Positions 26,041-34,286 of a stretch of 64,000 nt of DNA are shown in pieces. The position numbers were made by a program, and so were the translations under genes. The stretch spans positions 62,001 through 126,000 of the forward strand of contig CAZWSX010000020.1 in NCBI GenBank assembly GCA_964636985.1, written 5' to 3'. Every line of letters starts with the position of its first letter. Position 1 is the first letter of the stretch. The notes under the pieces are model-generated. The model was given only the letters and a program-made list of their open reading frames with translations. It did no database searches and was not told the origin of the DNA. The stretch comes from CAZWSX01 sp964636985. Lineage in GTDB: Bacteria; Planctomycetota; Planctomycetia; Pirellulales; Pirellulaceae.

Positions 26041-29000
26041 TCAACGATTTCCTTTCGCCGATTTCAATTCTGCCAACACCGCTTCAATGGCTTGCGGCTC
26101 GGCCGGCTTCACCAGGTGGTGGTTGAACCCGGCCTTCGTCGTGCGGCGCCGATCCTCTGACTGGCCCCAGCCCGTCAGTGCCACAAGAATTGTCTTTTCC
26201 AGGCCGGGGATGGTCCGCAACCTGCGGGCAACTTCGTATCCGTCCATAACCGGCATGCCGATGTCGAGAAAAACCAAATCGGGCTGAAACTCGGTCGCGA
26301 CGTCCATTGCCATTGGTCCATCGTGGGCAACACGGACTTCGTGTCCCTGTAGCCGCAACAATATCGAGAGGCTGATCGCCGCATCCTGGTTGTCGTCGAC
26401 CACTAAGAGCCGGTAACCAGAAGGGGCAGCCGCTCGTTCTCGTTTCGTAGGTGTCGAGGGCGGCACTTGCTCTCGAGCAACCAAGGGAAGCCGGACGACG
26501 AATTCACTTCCGCTCTTGAGGCCGGCGCTGCGAGCTTCCACCGAACCGCCGTGCATCTCGACGAGGTTTTTCACGAGCGTAAGACCGATTCCCAAGCCCC
26601 CGTGCGCCTTGGTCGAGGCGTGATCCGCCTGAACGAACAGCTCGAAGACATGCGTTAGCATGTCCGCGGCGATTCCGATTCCGTTGTCTTGCACCGACAG
26701 CACCGCGTGGCCCCCTTCTCGCCACGCCGTCACCTGAATGTGGCCGCGGGCCTCGGTGTACTTGGCCGAGTTGGTCAGCAGGTTCCCAATCACCTGCGAG
26801 AGCCGCACCGGGTCGGCATCGAGAAGCAACGAAGTATTCGGTACCGAGACATCGAGCTGATGCTCCTGCAATTCAATCAATGGCTTGGCCGTCTCGACGG
26901 CTCGCGCCACTACGGTGGCGAGCTCCACGTTCTCTCGTCGCAGTTCAATCTTTCCACGCATCACACGCGAAACGTCGAGCAAGTCGTCGACCAGCCGGAC
27001 CAAGTGGTGGACCTGGCGGTCCATCATTTCCCGGGTTTGCTGTGCAGTCTCCGCGTCGACCTGCGGCATCTTCAAGATTTGCAAGGAGTTGCGAATCGGC
27101 GCCAGCGGGTTGCGCAGTTCGTGGGCCAGCGTCGCCAGGAATTCATCCTTGCGCCGGTCGGCCTCGTGTAGCTCATCTTCCGCCTTTTTCCGTTCCGAAA
27201 TATCGCGACTCACGGTCGCCAATCCGACACGCTCTCCTTTGGCATCGGTAATGGCCAACACGTTGAACGTCATCCAGATCGCTTCACCCGTTCTGAAATG
27301 ACGGAAGCGGATTTCGACCTCGCCGTAACCGTCTTGGAGCACCTGAGGCAAAAACTCATCGACGACGAACGCCTGATCCTCTGGAAAAAAGAACTCTCGC
27401 ACCGGAATGCTGCAAGCCTCTTCCATGCTTTCGAGTCCGACCAGTTGGTAGCCCTCTCGATTGATGAACGACGGAACCAAGTCGCGATCGCAAATCCCAA
27501 TGAAGTCGTGGCTGTTCTGCACTAAGAACGCGAACTTCTCTCGCTCTTCTTCGGCGCGTCTGCGAGCCGTAATGTCGGAGTGAACAAGGATTACCTCCTT
27601 GACTTGCCCCTCGTGATCCTTAAGTGGATAAGCCACCGCCGAGACCCACCGCCGCGGGTCTTTGTGCCGGGTGCGGTCTGGAACCGTCTGGTTCACGTCG
27701 TACTCGATGGGCGGAATGACGACCGCTTCGCCAGCGAACGCCTTGCGCATGTAAAGGGCGATCCCCTTGGCCTCGAGCTGCGCATCCTCGAGCATGTTGT
27801 AGTCGGCGATTTGCGCGATGGTGACTCCCCACAATTCTTCCCACGCTGGGTTCACACTGATGGTCCGCCCGTCGGCGGAGAGAATTTGGATGCTGAAGGG
27901 AGCTTGTTCCATCAATCCCCTGAATCGCTCCTCGCTGTCGCGCAGGGCCTGTTGCACTTGGAGCTGCTCGGTGATGTCGATAGCCATTCCGCCAACCAGC
28001 GCGACTTGACCTTCTGACGACGTGATGGGGAACTTGCTCACCAGCGAGTATCGAACACTGCCCTCCTGCTTGAGGGCCTCGATCGCTTGCAAGCCGGACC
28101 CGCTCGTAAGCGCCCTTCGGTCATTTTCCCGAAACTGAGCGGCCGTTTCCGGTGGGAAGACCTCCTCGTCGGTTTTGCCATACAGGTTCGAACGCGGTGT
28201 GTTAAAGGCCCTCTCAGCAGCATCGTTGGCGTACACATACCGCCCTTGGACGTCCTTGATCCACGCCAGACCAGGCAGGTGCTGCATGAATCGGGCAAAG
28301 CGTTGTTCGCTTTGCAGAACCTGCTCCGCCGATTTACGGGCGAGTTCCTCTTCCACCAAGCGCCGCGCGTTCTCCTCCGACCTCCTCCGCTCAGTAAGGT
28401 CTCTCGTCACCTTCGAAAAGCCTCGCAGTTCTCCCGTCGCATCGCGCAGCGCGGTAATCACGACGTTCGCCCAGAACTGGGTGCCATCCTTGCGAATGCG
28501 CCAGCCTTCGTCTTCGAATCGCCCTACTGCTTTGGCGACTTCCAATTCGTGCTCTGGCCACTTTCGTTCGATAGCGTCCGGCGGATAGAAACGCGAGAAG
28601 TGCTGGCCAATGATTTCATCTGCCTTGTATCCCTTAAGGCGTTCCGCGCCCGAGTTCCACGTCAGAATGATCCCCTCGGGATCGAGCATGAAAATGGCGT
28701 ACTCGGTGGTCCCCTGAACGAGCAGGTGAAGTTGCTCGGCCTGGCGCTTGGTTCGCTGCTTGTCTTGAAACAGGGCCACAAAGCCGCGGACTTTGGCTTG
28801 CAGCGCAATCGGCAACAACGGCTTCACCAAGAAGTCGACGGCGCCGAGAGCGTACCCTTCTTCCAGCTGCGCGCGATCGATATCGTTGGCCGTGAGAAAG
28901 ATGATAGGCGTGTGGCGCGATCGTTCCTGACTTCGAATCGCCTTCGCGGTTTCGAAACCGCTCATTCCAGGCATGATCACATCGAGCAGCACCACGGCGA

Positions 29001-29154
29001 AGTCGTCCGTCTCCATCCGTTCGAGCGCTTCTTCGCCAGAGCGGGCTTCGAAGAGGTTGTGCCCTGGCTCATCCAGAATCGCGCGTAGCGAGAGCAAATT
29101 GGCGGGATGGTCATCGACGAGAAGGATATTCGCGTTCGATTCCGCCGGGGGCAT
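26041..29154 (-). CDS. Hybrid sensor histidine kinase: REC-PASx4-HisKA-HATPase-REC
   Basis: 1037 residues from the ATG complementary to 29152-29154; a TTG 24 bases upstream is the only longer start. Order: receiver domain at 9-122 with phospho-Asp58 (VVLLDVIMPGMSGFETA), PAS at about 139-257, 284-402, 405-530 and 537-655, each ending in a DITE/DLTE/DISER-type linker, HisKA with His678 (LATLAHELRNPLAPIRNSL), HATPase with N-box NLLTNSAKYT (791-800) and DNGIGIA (823-829), and a second receiver with Asp964 (LVFLDIGMPVMDGYEVA). There are no membrane segments, so the signal is cytoplasmic; PAS domains may bind a cofactor or ligand. An N-terminal receiver suggests control by another kinase. No target regulator adjoins it. 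It is divergent from the peptidase/ligase cluster. Confidence 0.93.
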   Translation of the reverse strand: MPPAESNANILLVDDHPANLLSLRAILDEPGHNLFEARSGEEALERMETDDFAVVLLDVIMPGMSGFETAKAIRSQERSRHTPIIFLTANDIDRAQLEEGYALGAVDFLVKPLLPIALQAKVRGFVALFQDKQRTKRQAEQLHLLVQGTTEYAIFMLDPEGIILTWNSGAERLKGYKADEIIGQHFSRFYPPDAIERKWPEHELEVAKAVGRFEDEGWRIRKDGTQFWANVVITALRDATGELRGFSKVTRDLTERRRSEENARRLVEEELARKSAEQVLQSEQRFARFMQHLPGLAWIKDVQGRYVYANDAAERAFNTPRSNLYGKTDEEVFPPETAAQFRENDRRALTSGSGLQAIEALKQEGSVRYSLVSKFPITSSEGQVALVGGMAIDITEQLQVQQALRDSEERFRGLMEQAPFSIQILSADGRTISVNPAWEELWGVTIAQIADYNMLEDAQLEAKGIALYMRKAFAGEAVVIPPIEYDVNQTVPDRTRHKDPRRWVSAVAYPLKDHEGQVKEVILVHSDITARRRAEEEREKFAFLVQNSHDFIGICDRDLVPSFINREGYQLVGLESMEEACSIPVREFFFPEDQAFVVDEFLPQVLQDGYGEVEIRFRHFRTGEAIWMTFNVLAITDAKGERVGLATVSRDISERKKAEDELHEADRRKDEFLATLAHELRNPLAPIRNSLQILKMPQVDAETAQQTREMMDRQVHHLVRLVDDLLDVSRVMRGKIELRRENVELATVVARAVETAKPLIELQEHQLDVSVPNTSLLLDADPVRLSQVIGNLLTNSAKYTEARGHIQVTAWREGGHAVLSVQDNGIGIAADMLTHVFELFVQADHASTKAHGGLGIGLTLVKNLVEMHGGSVEARSAGLKSGSEFVVRLPLVAREQVPPSTPTKRERAAAPSGYRLLVVDDNQDAAISLSILLRLQGHEVRVAHDGPMAMDVATEFQPDLVFLDIGMPVMDGYEVARRLRTIPGLEKTILVALTGWGQSEDRRRTTKAGFNHHLVKPAEPQAIEAVLAELKSAKGNR

Positions 29155-29420
29155 GTTGTTTGTTCCCAGAGTTCTCAAACGTCCTATGCTTGCAGCCGAC
29201 TAAACTATTGCCTCATTTTCCATTTCAACTGCCGCGAGTGTGCGGGTAGCGTCAATCTACCAATGCATCCACTCGGCGGCGACGTTTGGTGTGGAATTTG
29301 CGGCCGGTTCGTCCCGAGTTCCTCCTCCCGCCGTCCTTGTCCAATCGCAGCGAGGCTGCGATATTGCGGCATGTAAGGAGTAGCAATTCCCCTCGGATTT
29401 GTGGTATCGGCTCGACCGCA

Positions 29421-30140
29421 ATGGTAACCAGGCTCGAACTCGAAATCCTGCCGCAGCCCGACGCCGTAACGTGCGGGCCGACATGCTTGCATTCCGTGTT
29501 TCGTTTTTACGGCGACGAAATTTCGCTCGATTCCGTCATTCGCGAAACACCGCAACTCGACGAAGGGGGCACGCTCGCCGTTCTACTGGGCTGTCACGCC
29601 TTACGGCGCGGTTATGAAGCGACCATCTACACCTGGAACTTGCAGGTTTTCGACCCCACTTGGTTCCAACAGGACGCCCCTCCGCTGGCTGATCGCCTGC
29701 GACTGCAGATGGCGGCCAAAGAAGAAAAGAAAAAAATCGTTCTTGCTAGTCAGGCCTACTTGGAATTCCTCTCGCTAGGCGGGGCTCTCCGAATGGAGGA
29801 GTTCAACGGAACCCTCTTCCGCAAATACCTGCGGCGGCAAGTGCCGCTTTTGACGGGCTTGAGCAGCACCTATTTGTATCGAAGTGCCCGCGAGTATGGT
29901 GCCGACTCCGAACCGGACGATGTGCGGGGTGTTCCAACGGGGCATTTTGTCGTACTTTGCGGGTACGATCCCGATCAGCGGTTGGTCCTGGTCGCCGATC
30001 CGTTGTTGCCAAACCCGCTGGGCCACAAACACTATTACGAAGTCGAAGTCGATCGTGTGATTCGAGCCATTCTGCTGGGCGTGCTGACCTACGACGCCAA
30101 CGTGTTGGTGATCCAGCCCAAGAAGGAAGAGAAAGTGTAG
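29421..30140 (+). CDS. C39-like cysteine peptidase of the amidoligase cluster
   Basis: 239 residues from MVTRLELEILPQPDAVTCGP. The start at 29421 is preferred to an ATG at 29286 because the homology begins here and the longer leader is Arg/Ser-rich. Papain-fold C39-type motifs are visible: Cys18 in TCGPTC (17-22), His175 in TGHFVVLCGYD and Asp193 in LVLVADPL, the expected Cys-His-Asp triad in order. There is no transporter domain and no signal peptide, so it acts in the cytoplasm. It opens a plus-strand run with an ATP-grasp ligase and a GCS2 ligase; the ligase start follows 110 bases after its stop. It could trim or transfer the peptide product of those ligases. The substrate is unknown. Confidence 0.8.
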   Translation: MVTRLELEILPQPDAVTCGPTCLHSVFRFYGDEISLDSVIRETPQLDEGGTLAVLLGCHALRRGYEATIYTWNLQVFDPTWFQQDAPPLADRLRLQMAAKEEKKKIVLASQAYLEFLSLGGALRMEEFNGTLFRKYLRRQVPLLTGLSSTYLYRSAREYGADSEPDDVRGVPTGHFVVLCGYDPDQRLVLVADPLLPNPLGHKHYYEVEVDRVIRAILLGVLTYDANVLVIQPKKEEKV

Positions 30141-30250
30141 CTTCATTCGCCAGAGCGCGACGACTTAGGCGCTCTCAAACTCTGGGCGAGGCAGTGAAAG
30201 AAGGACGGCGAGATTTCGGCCGAACCGAGTTCAACATCAAAGGATTGTTT

Positions 30251-31735
30251 GTGTCGACGTTGATCGTGGTCAACGACCCTAAGAACTGGCCCTTCGACAT
30301 TCCAAGCGTCGAACTGGTGGATGCGTGGTCGTACCTCACCCAAAGCGAATTTAGCAATCGCAAGAACGTCAAGCTGTTCAATTTGTGCCGCTCGTACGGA
30401 TACCAAAGCCTTGGCTACTACGTATCGCTCTTAGCGGAAGCACGCGGCCATAAGCCGATTCCCAGCGTCAGCACCGTGCAGGACATGAAGTCGCAAGCGA
30501 TGGTCCGCTTCGTGTCGGAAGACCTGGAAGAATTGATTCAAGAAAGTTTGCAGCCGATCCACTCCGATCGCTTTACGCTCAGCGTCTATTTCGGACGCAA
30601 CATGACGCGGCGTTACGACCGGCTCTGCTTGCGGCTGTTCAACATGTTCCAATCGCCCATGCTGCGGGTGCAGTTCGCCAAGGAAAAAGGGGATACCTGG
30701 CACATCCGCAGTATCGCGACCATCTCCGGCGATGAAGTCCCCGAATCGCATCGGCCGTTTCTGCTGGAGATGGCCACCGAGCACTTCTCCGGCAAAACCT
30801 CCCGCGTCCGCAAAAAGGCGCACGCCCGATACGACCTGGCGATTCTCCAAAACGAAGAGGAAGAAAATCCTCCCTCGAATGAGAAGGCGCTGAAAAAGTT
30901 CATCAAGGCGGCCGAGCAACTCGGTATGGATGCGGAGATCATCGGCCGCGACGACTACGGGCGGCTTGCTGAGTTCGACGCGCTCTTCATTCGCGAGACG
31001 ACGGCTGTCAACCACCATACGTATCGGTTCTCTCGCCGCGCCGCCAGCGAAGGCCTGATCGTGATGGACGACCCTGAGTCGATCGTCCGCTGCGGCAACA
31101 AGGTGTTCCTGGCCGAGATGCTCGCCTGCCATCATGTGCCGATGCCCAAAAGCCTGGTCGTGCACAAAGAGAACGTAAACAAGGTCGTCGACGAACTCGG
31201 CCTGCCGTGCGTTCTAAAACAGCCCGACAGCGCCTTCAGCCTCGGCGTCGTGAAGGCGGAGAACGCCGAGCAACTAGAAGAGCACTTGGAAAAGCTGCTC
31301 GACCAATCGGAACTGATTGTCGCGCAGGAATACTTGCCTACCACCTTCGATTGGCGGATCGGCATCCTCGATGGCAAGCCGCTCTACGCGTGCAAGTACT
31401 TCATGGCCCGCAATCACTGGCAAATCATCAAACGCGACGCCAACGGCGAACAAGACTACGGGCGGTTCGAAACCTTGCCGGTCGAACTCGCCCCTCGCGC
31501 CGCCGTGCGAGCCGCATTAAAGGCCGCCAGCTACATTGGCAACGGCCTCTACGGCGTCGACGTAAAGCAGTCAGGCGACAAGTTTTACGTCATCGAAGTC
31601 AACGACAACCCCAGCATCGACGCCGGCGTTGAGGACCAAATCCTCCGCGACGAACTGTACAACCGCATTATGTCGGTCTTTTTGCATCGGATCGAACAGC
31701 GCAAGTCGAGCAGCGCTCAAGCCAGCGCCAGATAG
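30251..31735 (+). CDS. RimK-like ATP-grasp ligase with N-terminal RLAN-type domain
   Basis: 494 residues from the GTG at 30251 (VSTLIVVNDPKNWPFDIPSV). The frame is open further upstream into the previous gene, but this start gives the family N-terminus. Residues 1-190 match the domain found ahead of RimK-like ATP-grasp enzymes: NWPFDIPSVELVDAWSYLTQ, then NVKLFNLCRSYGYQSLGYYV and LLAEARGHKPIPSVSTVQD. The ATP-grasp part has GLPCVLKQPDSAFSLGVVKA, IVAQEYLPTTFDWRIGILDG and the metal site FYVIEVNDNPSID (EVNDNP at 449-454). RimK-type enzymes join an amine, usually of an amino acid, to a carboxylate with ATP. The acceptor is unknown. The GCS2 gene follows after 36 bases, so the two are very likely one operon. 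Confidence 0.9.
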   Translation: MSTLIVVNDPKNWPFDIPSVELVDAWSYLTQSEFSNRKNVKLFNLCRSYGYQSLGYYVSLLAEARGHKPIPSVSTVQDMKSQAMVRFVSEDLEELIQESLQPIHSDRFTLSVYFGRNMTRRYDRLCLRLFNMFQSPMLRVQFAKEKGDTWHIRSIATISGDEVPESHRPFLLEMATEHFSGKTSRVRKKAHARYDLAILQNEEEENPPSNEKALKKFIKAAEQLGMDAEIIGRDDYGRLAEFDALFIRETTAVNHHTYRFSRRAASEGLIVMDDPESIVRCGNKVFLAEMLACHHVPMPKSLVVHKENVNKVVDELGLPCVLKQPDSAFSLGVVKAENAEQLEEHLEKLLDQSELIVAQEYLPTTFDWRIGILDGKPLYACKYFMARNHWQIIKRDANGEQDYGRFETLPVELAPRAAVRAALKAASYIGNGLYGVDVKQSGDKFYVIEVNDNPSIDAGVEDQILRDELYNRIMSVFLHRIEQRKSSSAQASAR

Positions 31736-31771
31736 CGCGATCTTTCAAACCACGTCCTCGCAGTCACGATC

Positions 31772-33046
31772 ATGTCTCGTCTTTCATTATTCCAAGGCTT
31801 CGGCGTCGAACTCGAGTACATGATCGTCGATGCCAAGACGCTCGACGTGATGCCAATCGCCGACAAGCTGTTGTCCGATTACGCAGGCGAAATCACGGGC
31901 GACGTCGAAGTCGGTCCGCTGTCGTGGTCGAACGAGTTGGTCCTGCATGTGATCGAGCTCAAAGTGACCGAGCCGGCCAAGGGCTTCGATACACTCGGCG
32001 CGCAGTTCCAAGAGAGCGTGAAGAAAGTCAACGAGATCCTGCGACCGCACGGGGCTCGGCTAATGCCGACAGCAATGCACCCGTGGATGGACCCGCTGCG
32101 CGAGATGAAGCTCTGGCCGCATGAGTACAGCGACGTCTACGCCACGTTCGACCGGCTCTTCGATTGCCGCGGCCATGGTTGGGCGAACCTGCAAAGCGCG
32201 CACCTCAATTTGCCTTTCGCCGACGATGTCGAGTTCGGCCGCCTGCACGCGGCCATTCGATTGCTCCTGCCGCTGTTGCCCGCTTTGGCGGCAAGCAGCC
32301 CCTGCATGGATGGAAAACTCTGTCGCCCGCTCGATTCGCGATTGGATGTCTATCGCTCGAACTCGGCCAAGATTCCCTCGGTTGCCGGCAAAGTGATCCC
32401 AGAACCGGCCTTCACCGAAGACGAGTACGAACGGATGATCTACCGGCCCATGATGGCCGAGATCGCGCCGCACGATCCGGCCGGCGTACTCAAGAAAGAG
32501 TTCCTCAACGCACGGGGAGCGATTGCCCGCTTCGACCGCGGGGCGATCGAGATCCGCGTTCTCGATACGCAAGAATGCCCGACCGCCGACGTGGCGATCC
32601 ACGCAGCCATTGTCGCCGTGCTGCAGAGCCTGGTTCGCGAACGTTGGTCGAGTTCGGCTGATCAGCGGCGCATGCCCACCGACGAACTCGCCGTGATTCT
32701 CGATTCCACGATCCGCGACGCCTCGTGGGCCAGGATTACCAATCCCGATTACTTAGAACTGCTGGGTCTTTCTCCATCGCGCATCGACGAGGGAATCACG
32801 GCCGCGGATATTTGGATCGACCTGCTGTACGACTGCCGCTTTCTTGATGCCAGCAATCCGGCATCGCTCCGTAAGCCGATCCAGACCATCCTGGAACATG
32901 GATGCCTGGCCGGACGGATGATCCGCAACTGGGACCGCAATCGCCTCTGGCGGGACGAGGCCCATTACGTCTATGGGGTCCTTTGCGACAGCCTCGCCGA
33001 AGGCGAGCAATTCGGCGTTGTCGCGCGTCAGCAGTGGGGATTGTAG
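31772..33046 (+). CDS. Glutamate-cysteine ligase family (GCS2) carboxylate-amine ligase
   Basis: 424 residues. The GCS2 fold is shown by GFGVELEYMIVDAKT at 9-23 (metal-binding Glu pair), NELVLHVIELKV, MPTAMHPWMDP, the QSAHLNLPFADDVEFGRLHA strand-helix pair and AIEIRVLDTQECPTADVAIH towards the middle. GCS2 enzymes form an amide bond between a carboxylate, often glutamate, and an amine with ATP; many members do not make glutathione. Joined to an ATP-grasp ligase and a C39-like peptidase, it suggests two successive ATP-driven bond-forming steps on one small molecule or peptide. A 33-bp hairpin follows the gene and probably ends or attenuates the transcript. Confidence 0.9.
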   Translation: MSRLSLFQGFGVELEYMIVDAKTLDVMPIADKLLSDYAGEITGDVEVGPLSWSNELVLHVIELKVTEPAKGFDTLGAQFQESVKKVNEILRPHGARLMPTAMHPWMDPLREMKLWPHEYSDVYATFDRLFDCRGHGWANLQSAHLNLPFADDVEFGRLHAAIRLLLPLLPALAASSPCMDGKLCRPLDSRLDVYRSNSAKIPSVAGKVIPEPAFTEDEYERMIYRPMMAEIAPHDPAGVLKKEFLNARGAIARFDRGAIEIRVLDTQECPTADVAIHAAIVAVLQSLVRERWSSSADQRRMPTDELAVILDSTIRDASWARITNPDYLELLGLSPSRIDEGITAADIWIDLLYDCRFLDASNPASLRKPIQTILEHGCLAGRMIRNWDRNRLWRDEAHYVYGVLCDSLAEGEQFGVVARQQWGL

Positions 33047-33122
33047 GGGCGCTTTTGACGCTGGCGAGCGGTCGTCAAATCGGCCGAATCTGATTCGCCG
33101 CGCGGGCTGTAACCGATAATTC

Positions 33123-33155
33123 CCTTACATGCCCGTAATTTCGGGAATTGTAAGG
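33123..33155. terminator. Long two-part hairpin between the GCS2 and hydrolase genes
   Basis: Outer stem ccttaca (33123-33129) with tgtaagg (33149-33155), inner stem cccg (33132-33135) with cggg (33142-33145), loop taattt. It lies 76 bases after the GCS2 stop and 88 bases before the hydrolase ATG at 33244. There is no T tract. It could be a terminator, an attenuator or an operator for the hydrolase gene. Confidence 0.5.
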
Positions 33156-33243
33156 AAACGGCCATCACGCCAACGCCGGTTTTCCGCTCTCTTCATTTAT
33201 GATCAGACGCATCCCGGCTTATCCAACGATTTCGAGCCCCGTC

Positions 33244-34188
33244 ATGCTTCAATCCAATTTGCGAACCTACTCGCGGGTGGATCGCTGGCGGGCCTACCAA
33301 CCACACTTCCCGGAGCACATCCGGATCGAAGAGGGGCACGAGCCCGCCGAGGAATATTGGCCCTGGCAAGGAGCACAGATTCACCTCGATCGATTCACCG
33401 CCAAGGACGCCCCTTTGACGGTGATCCTGCTGCACGGCGGCGGAGGCTGTGGCCGGCTACTGGCGCCCTTCGGCAAGATGTTCCAGCAGCACGGTTTCAA
33501 TGCCGTGATGCCCGACCTGCCGGGCTACGGCCTGAGCGAAGCTCCGGCCGAACTTGCCGACTACGGTCGCTGGGTCGATTGCGCCGTCGATTTAGCAACC
33601 GCCGAATGGAAACGCACTGGCAAGCCGGTCGCCTTCTTCGGCATGAGCGTTGGGGGATACCTGGCGTTGATGGCCGGCATGCGGTTCCCTCAAACGCGGG
33701 CCGTCATCGCGACCACGCTCGCCGATCCCCGCTTGCCAATCGTGCGCGATCAGTTCGCGCGCTTCCCGTGGCTCAATCGTATGTTGACGCCGTTCCTCGG
33801 TCCCGCCTCCGCGTTGTTTGGCAGCCTTCGCGTGCCGATCCGATGGTTTGCGAATATGGCGACCATCGCAAACGATCCAGAACTTTCTCACTTGCTGATG
33901 AACGACCCCGTTGGAGGCGCCAACTGGGTCACGTTGCGGTTCTTGAACAGTTTGCTCAATATCAAACCACCGGTCGAACCGGAAGACTTCCAGGGATGCC
34001 CCGTCTTGTTTGCACAACCGGCCGCCGACACCTGGACGACACTCGAAGCGAGCCAGCCGATGTTCGATCGCCTCGCCTGCGACAAAGAACTGGTCCTGCT
34101 GGAAAACGGCAGTCACCTGCCGGTGGAACAGCCAGGCGTGACCGAACTCGAACGCAAGTCGATTGAACTGCTGAAGCGAGTTGCTTGA
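33244..34188 (+). CDS. Alpha/beta hydrolase
   Basis: 314 residues from MLQSNLRTYSRVDRWRAYQP; an ATG at 33199 would add 15 residues. The fold is clear: VILLHGGGGCGRLL supplies the oxyanion loop, GMSVGGY holds the nucleophile Ser135, and ENGSHLPVEQPG near the end holds the catalytic His291. The acid is probably the Asp in QPAADTWTTLE. It lacks a signal peptide and should be cytoplasmic. It is on the same strand as the peptidase/ligase genes, about 200 bases behind GCS2 with a hairpin between them. It may hydrolyse an ester or amide in the same pathway, but that is inference from position. Confidence 0.83.
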   Translation: MLQSNLRTYSRVDRWRAYQPHFPEHIRIEEGHEPAEEYWPWQGAQIHLDRFTAKDAPLTVILLHGGGGCGRLLAPFGKMFQQHGFNAVMPDLPGYGLSEAPAELADYGRWVDCAVDLATAEWKRTGKPVAFFGMSVGGYLALMAGMRFPQTRAVIATTLADPRLPIVRDQFARFPWLNRMLTPFLGPASALFGSLRVPIRWFANMATIANDPELSHLLMNDPVGGANWVTLRFLNSLLNIKPPVEPEDFQGCPVLFAQPAADTWTTLEASQPMFDRLACDKELVLLENGSHLPVEQPGVTELERKSIELLKRVA

Positions 34189-34286
34189 TTCTTGGCAACG
34201 GGAAGACTCGCAGCCACAAACATCGGTTGGCGATATACTGCGCGGTATTGTTTTTTTGAACGACCGCGCCTTCTCCGGGCCTCTCA

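Noticed and set aside
33129..34166. A 345-residue plus-strand frame
   Set aside because: Overlaps the alpha/beta hydrolase in another frame, is Arg/Pro-rich and lacks motifs.
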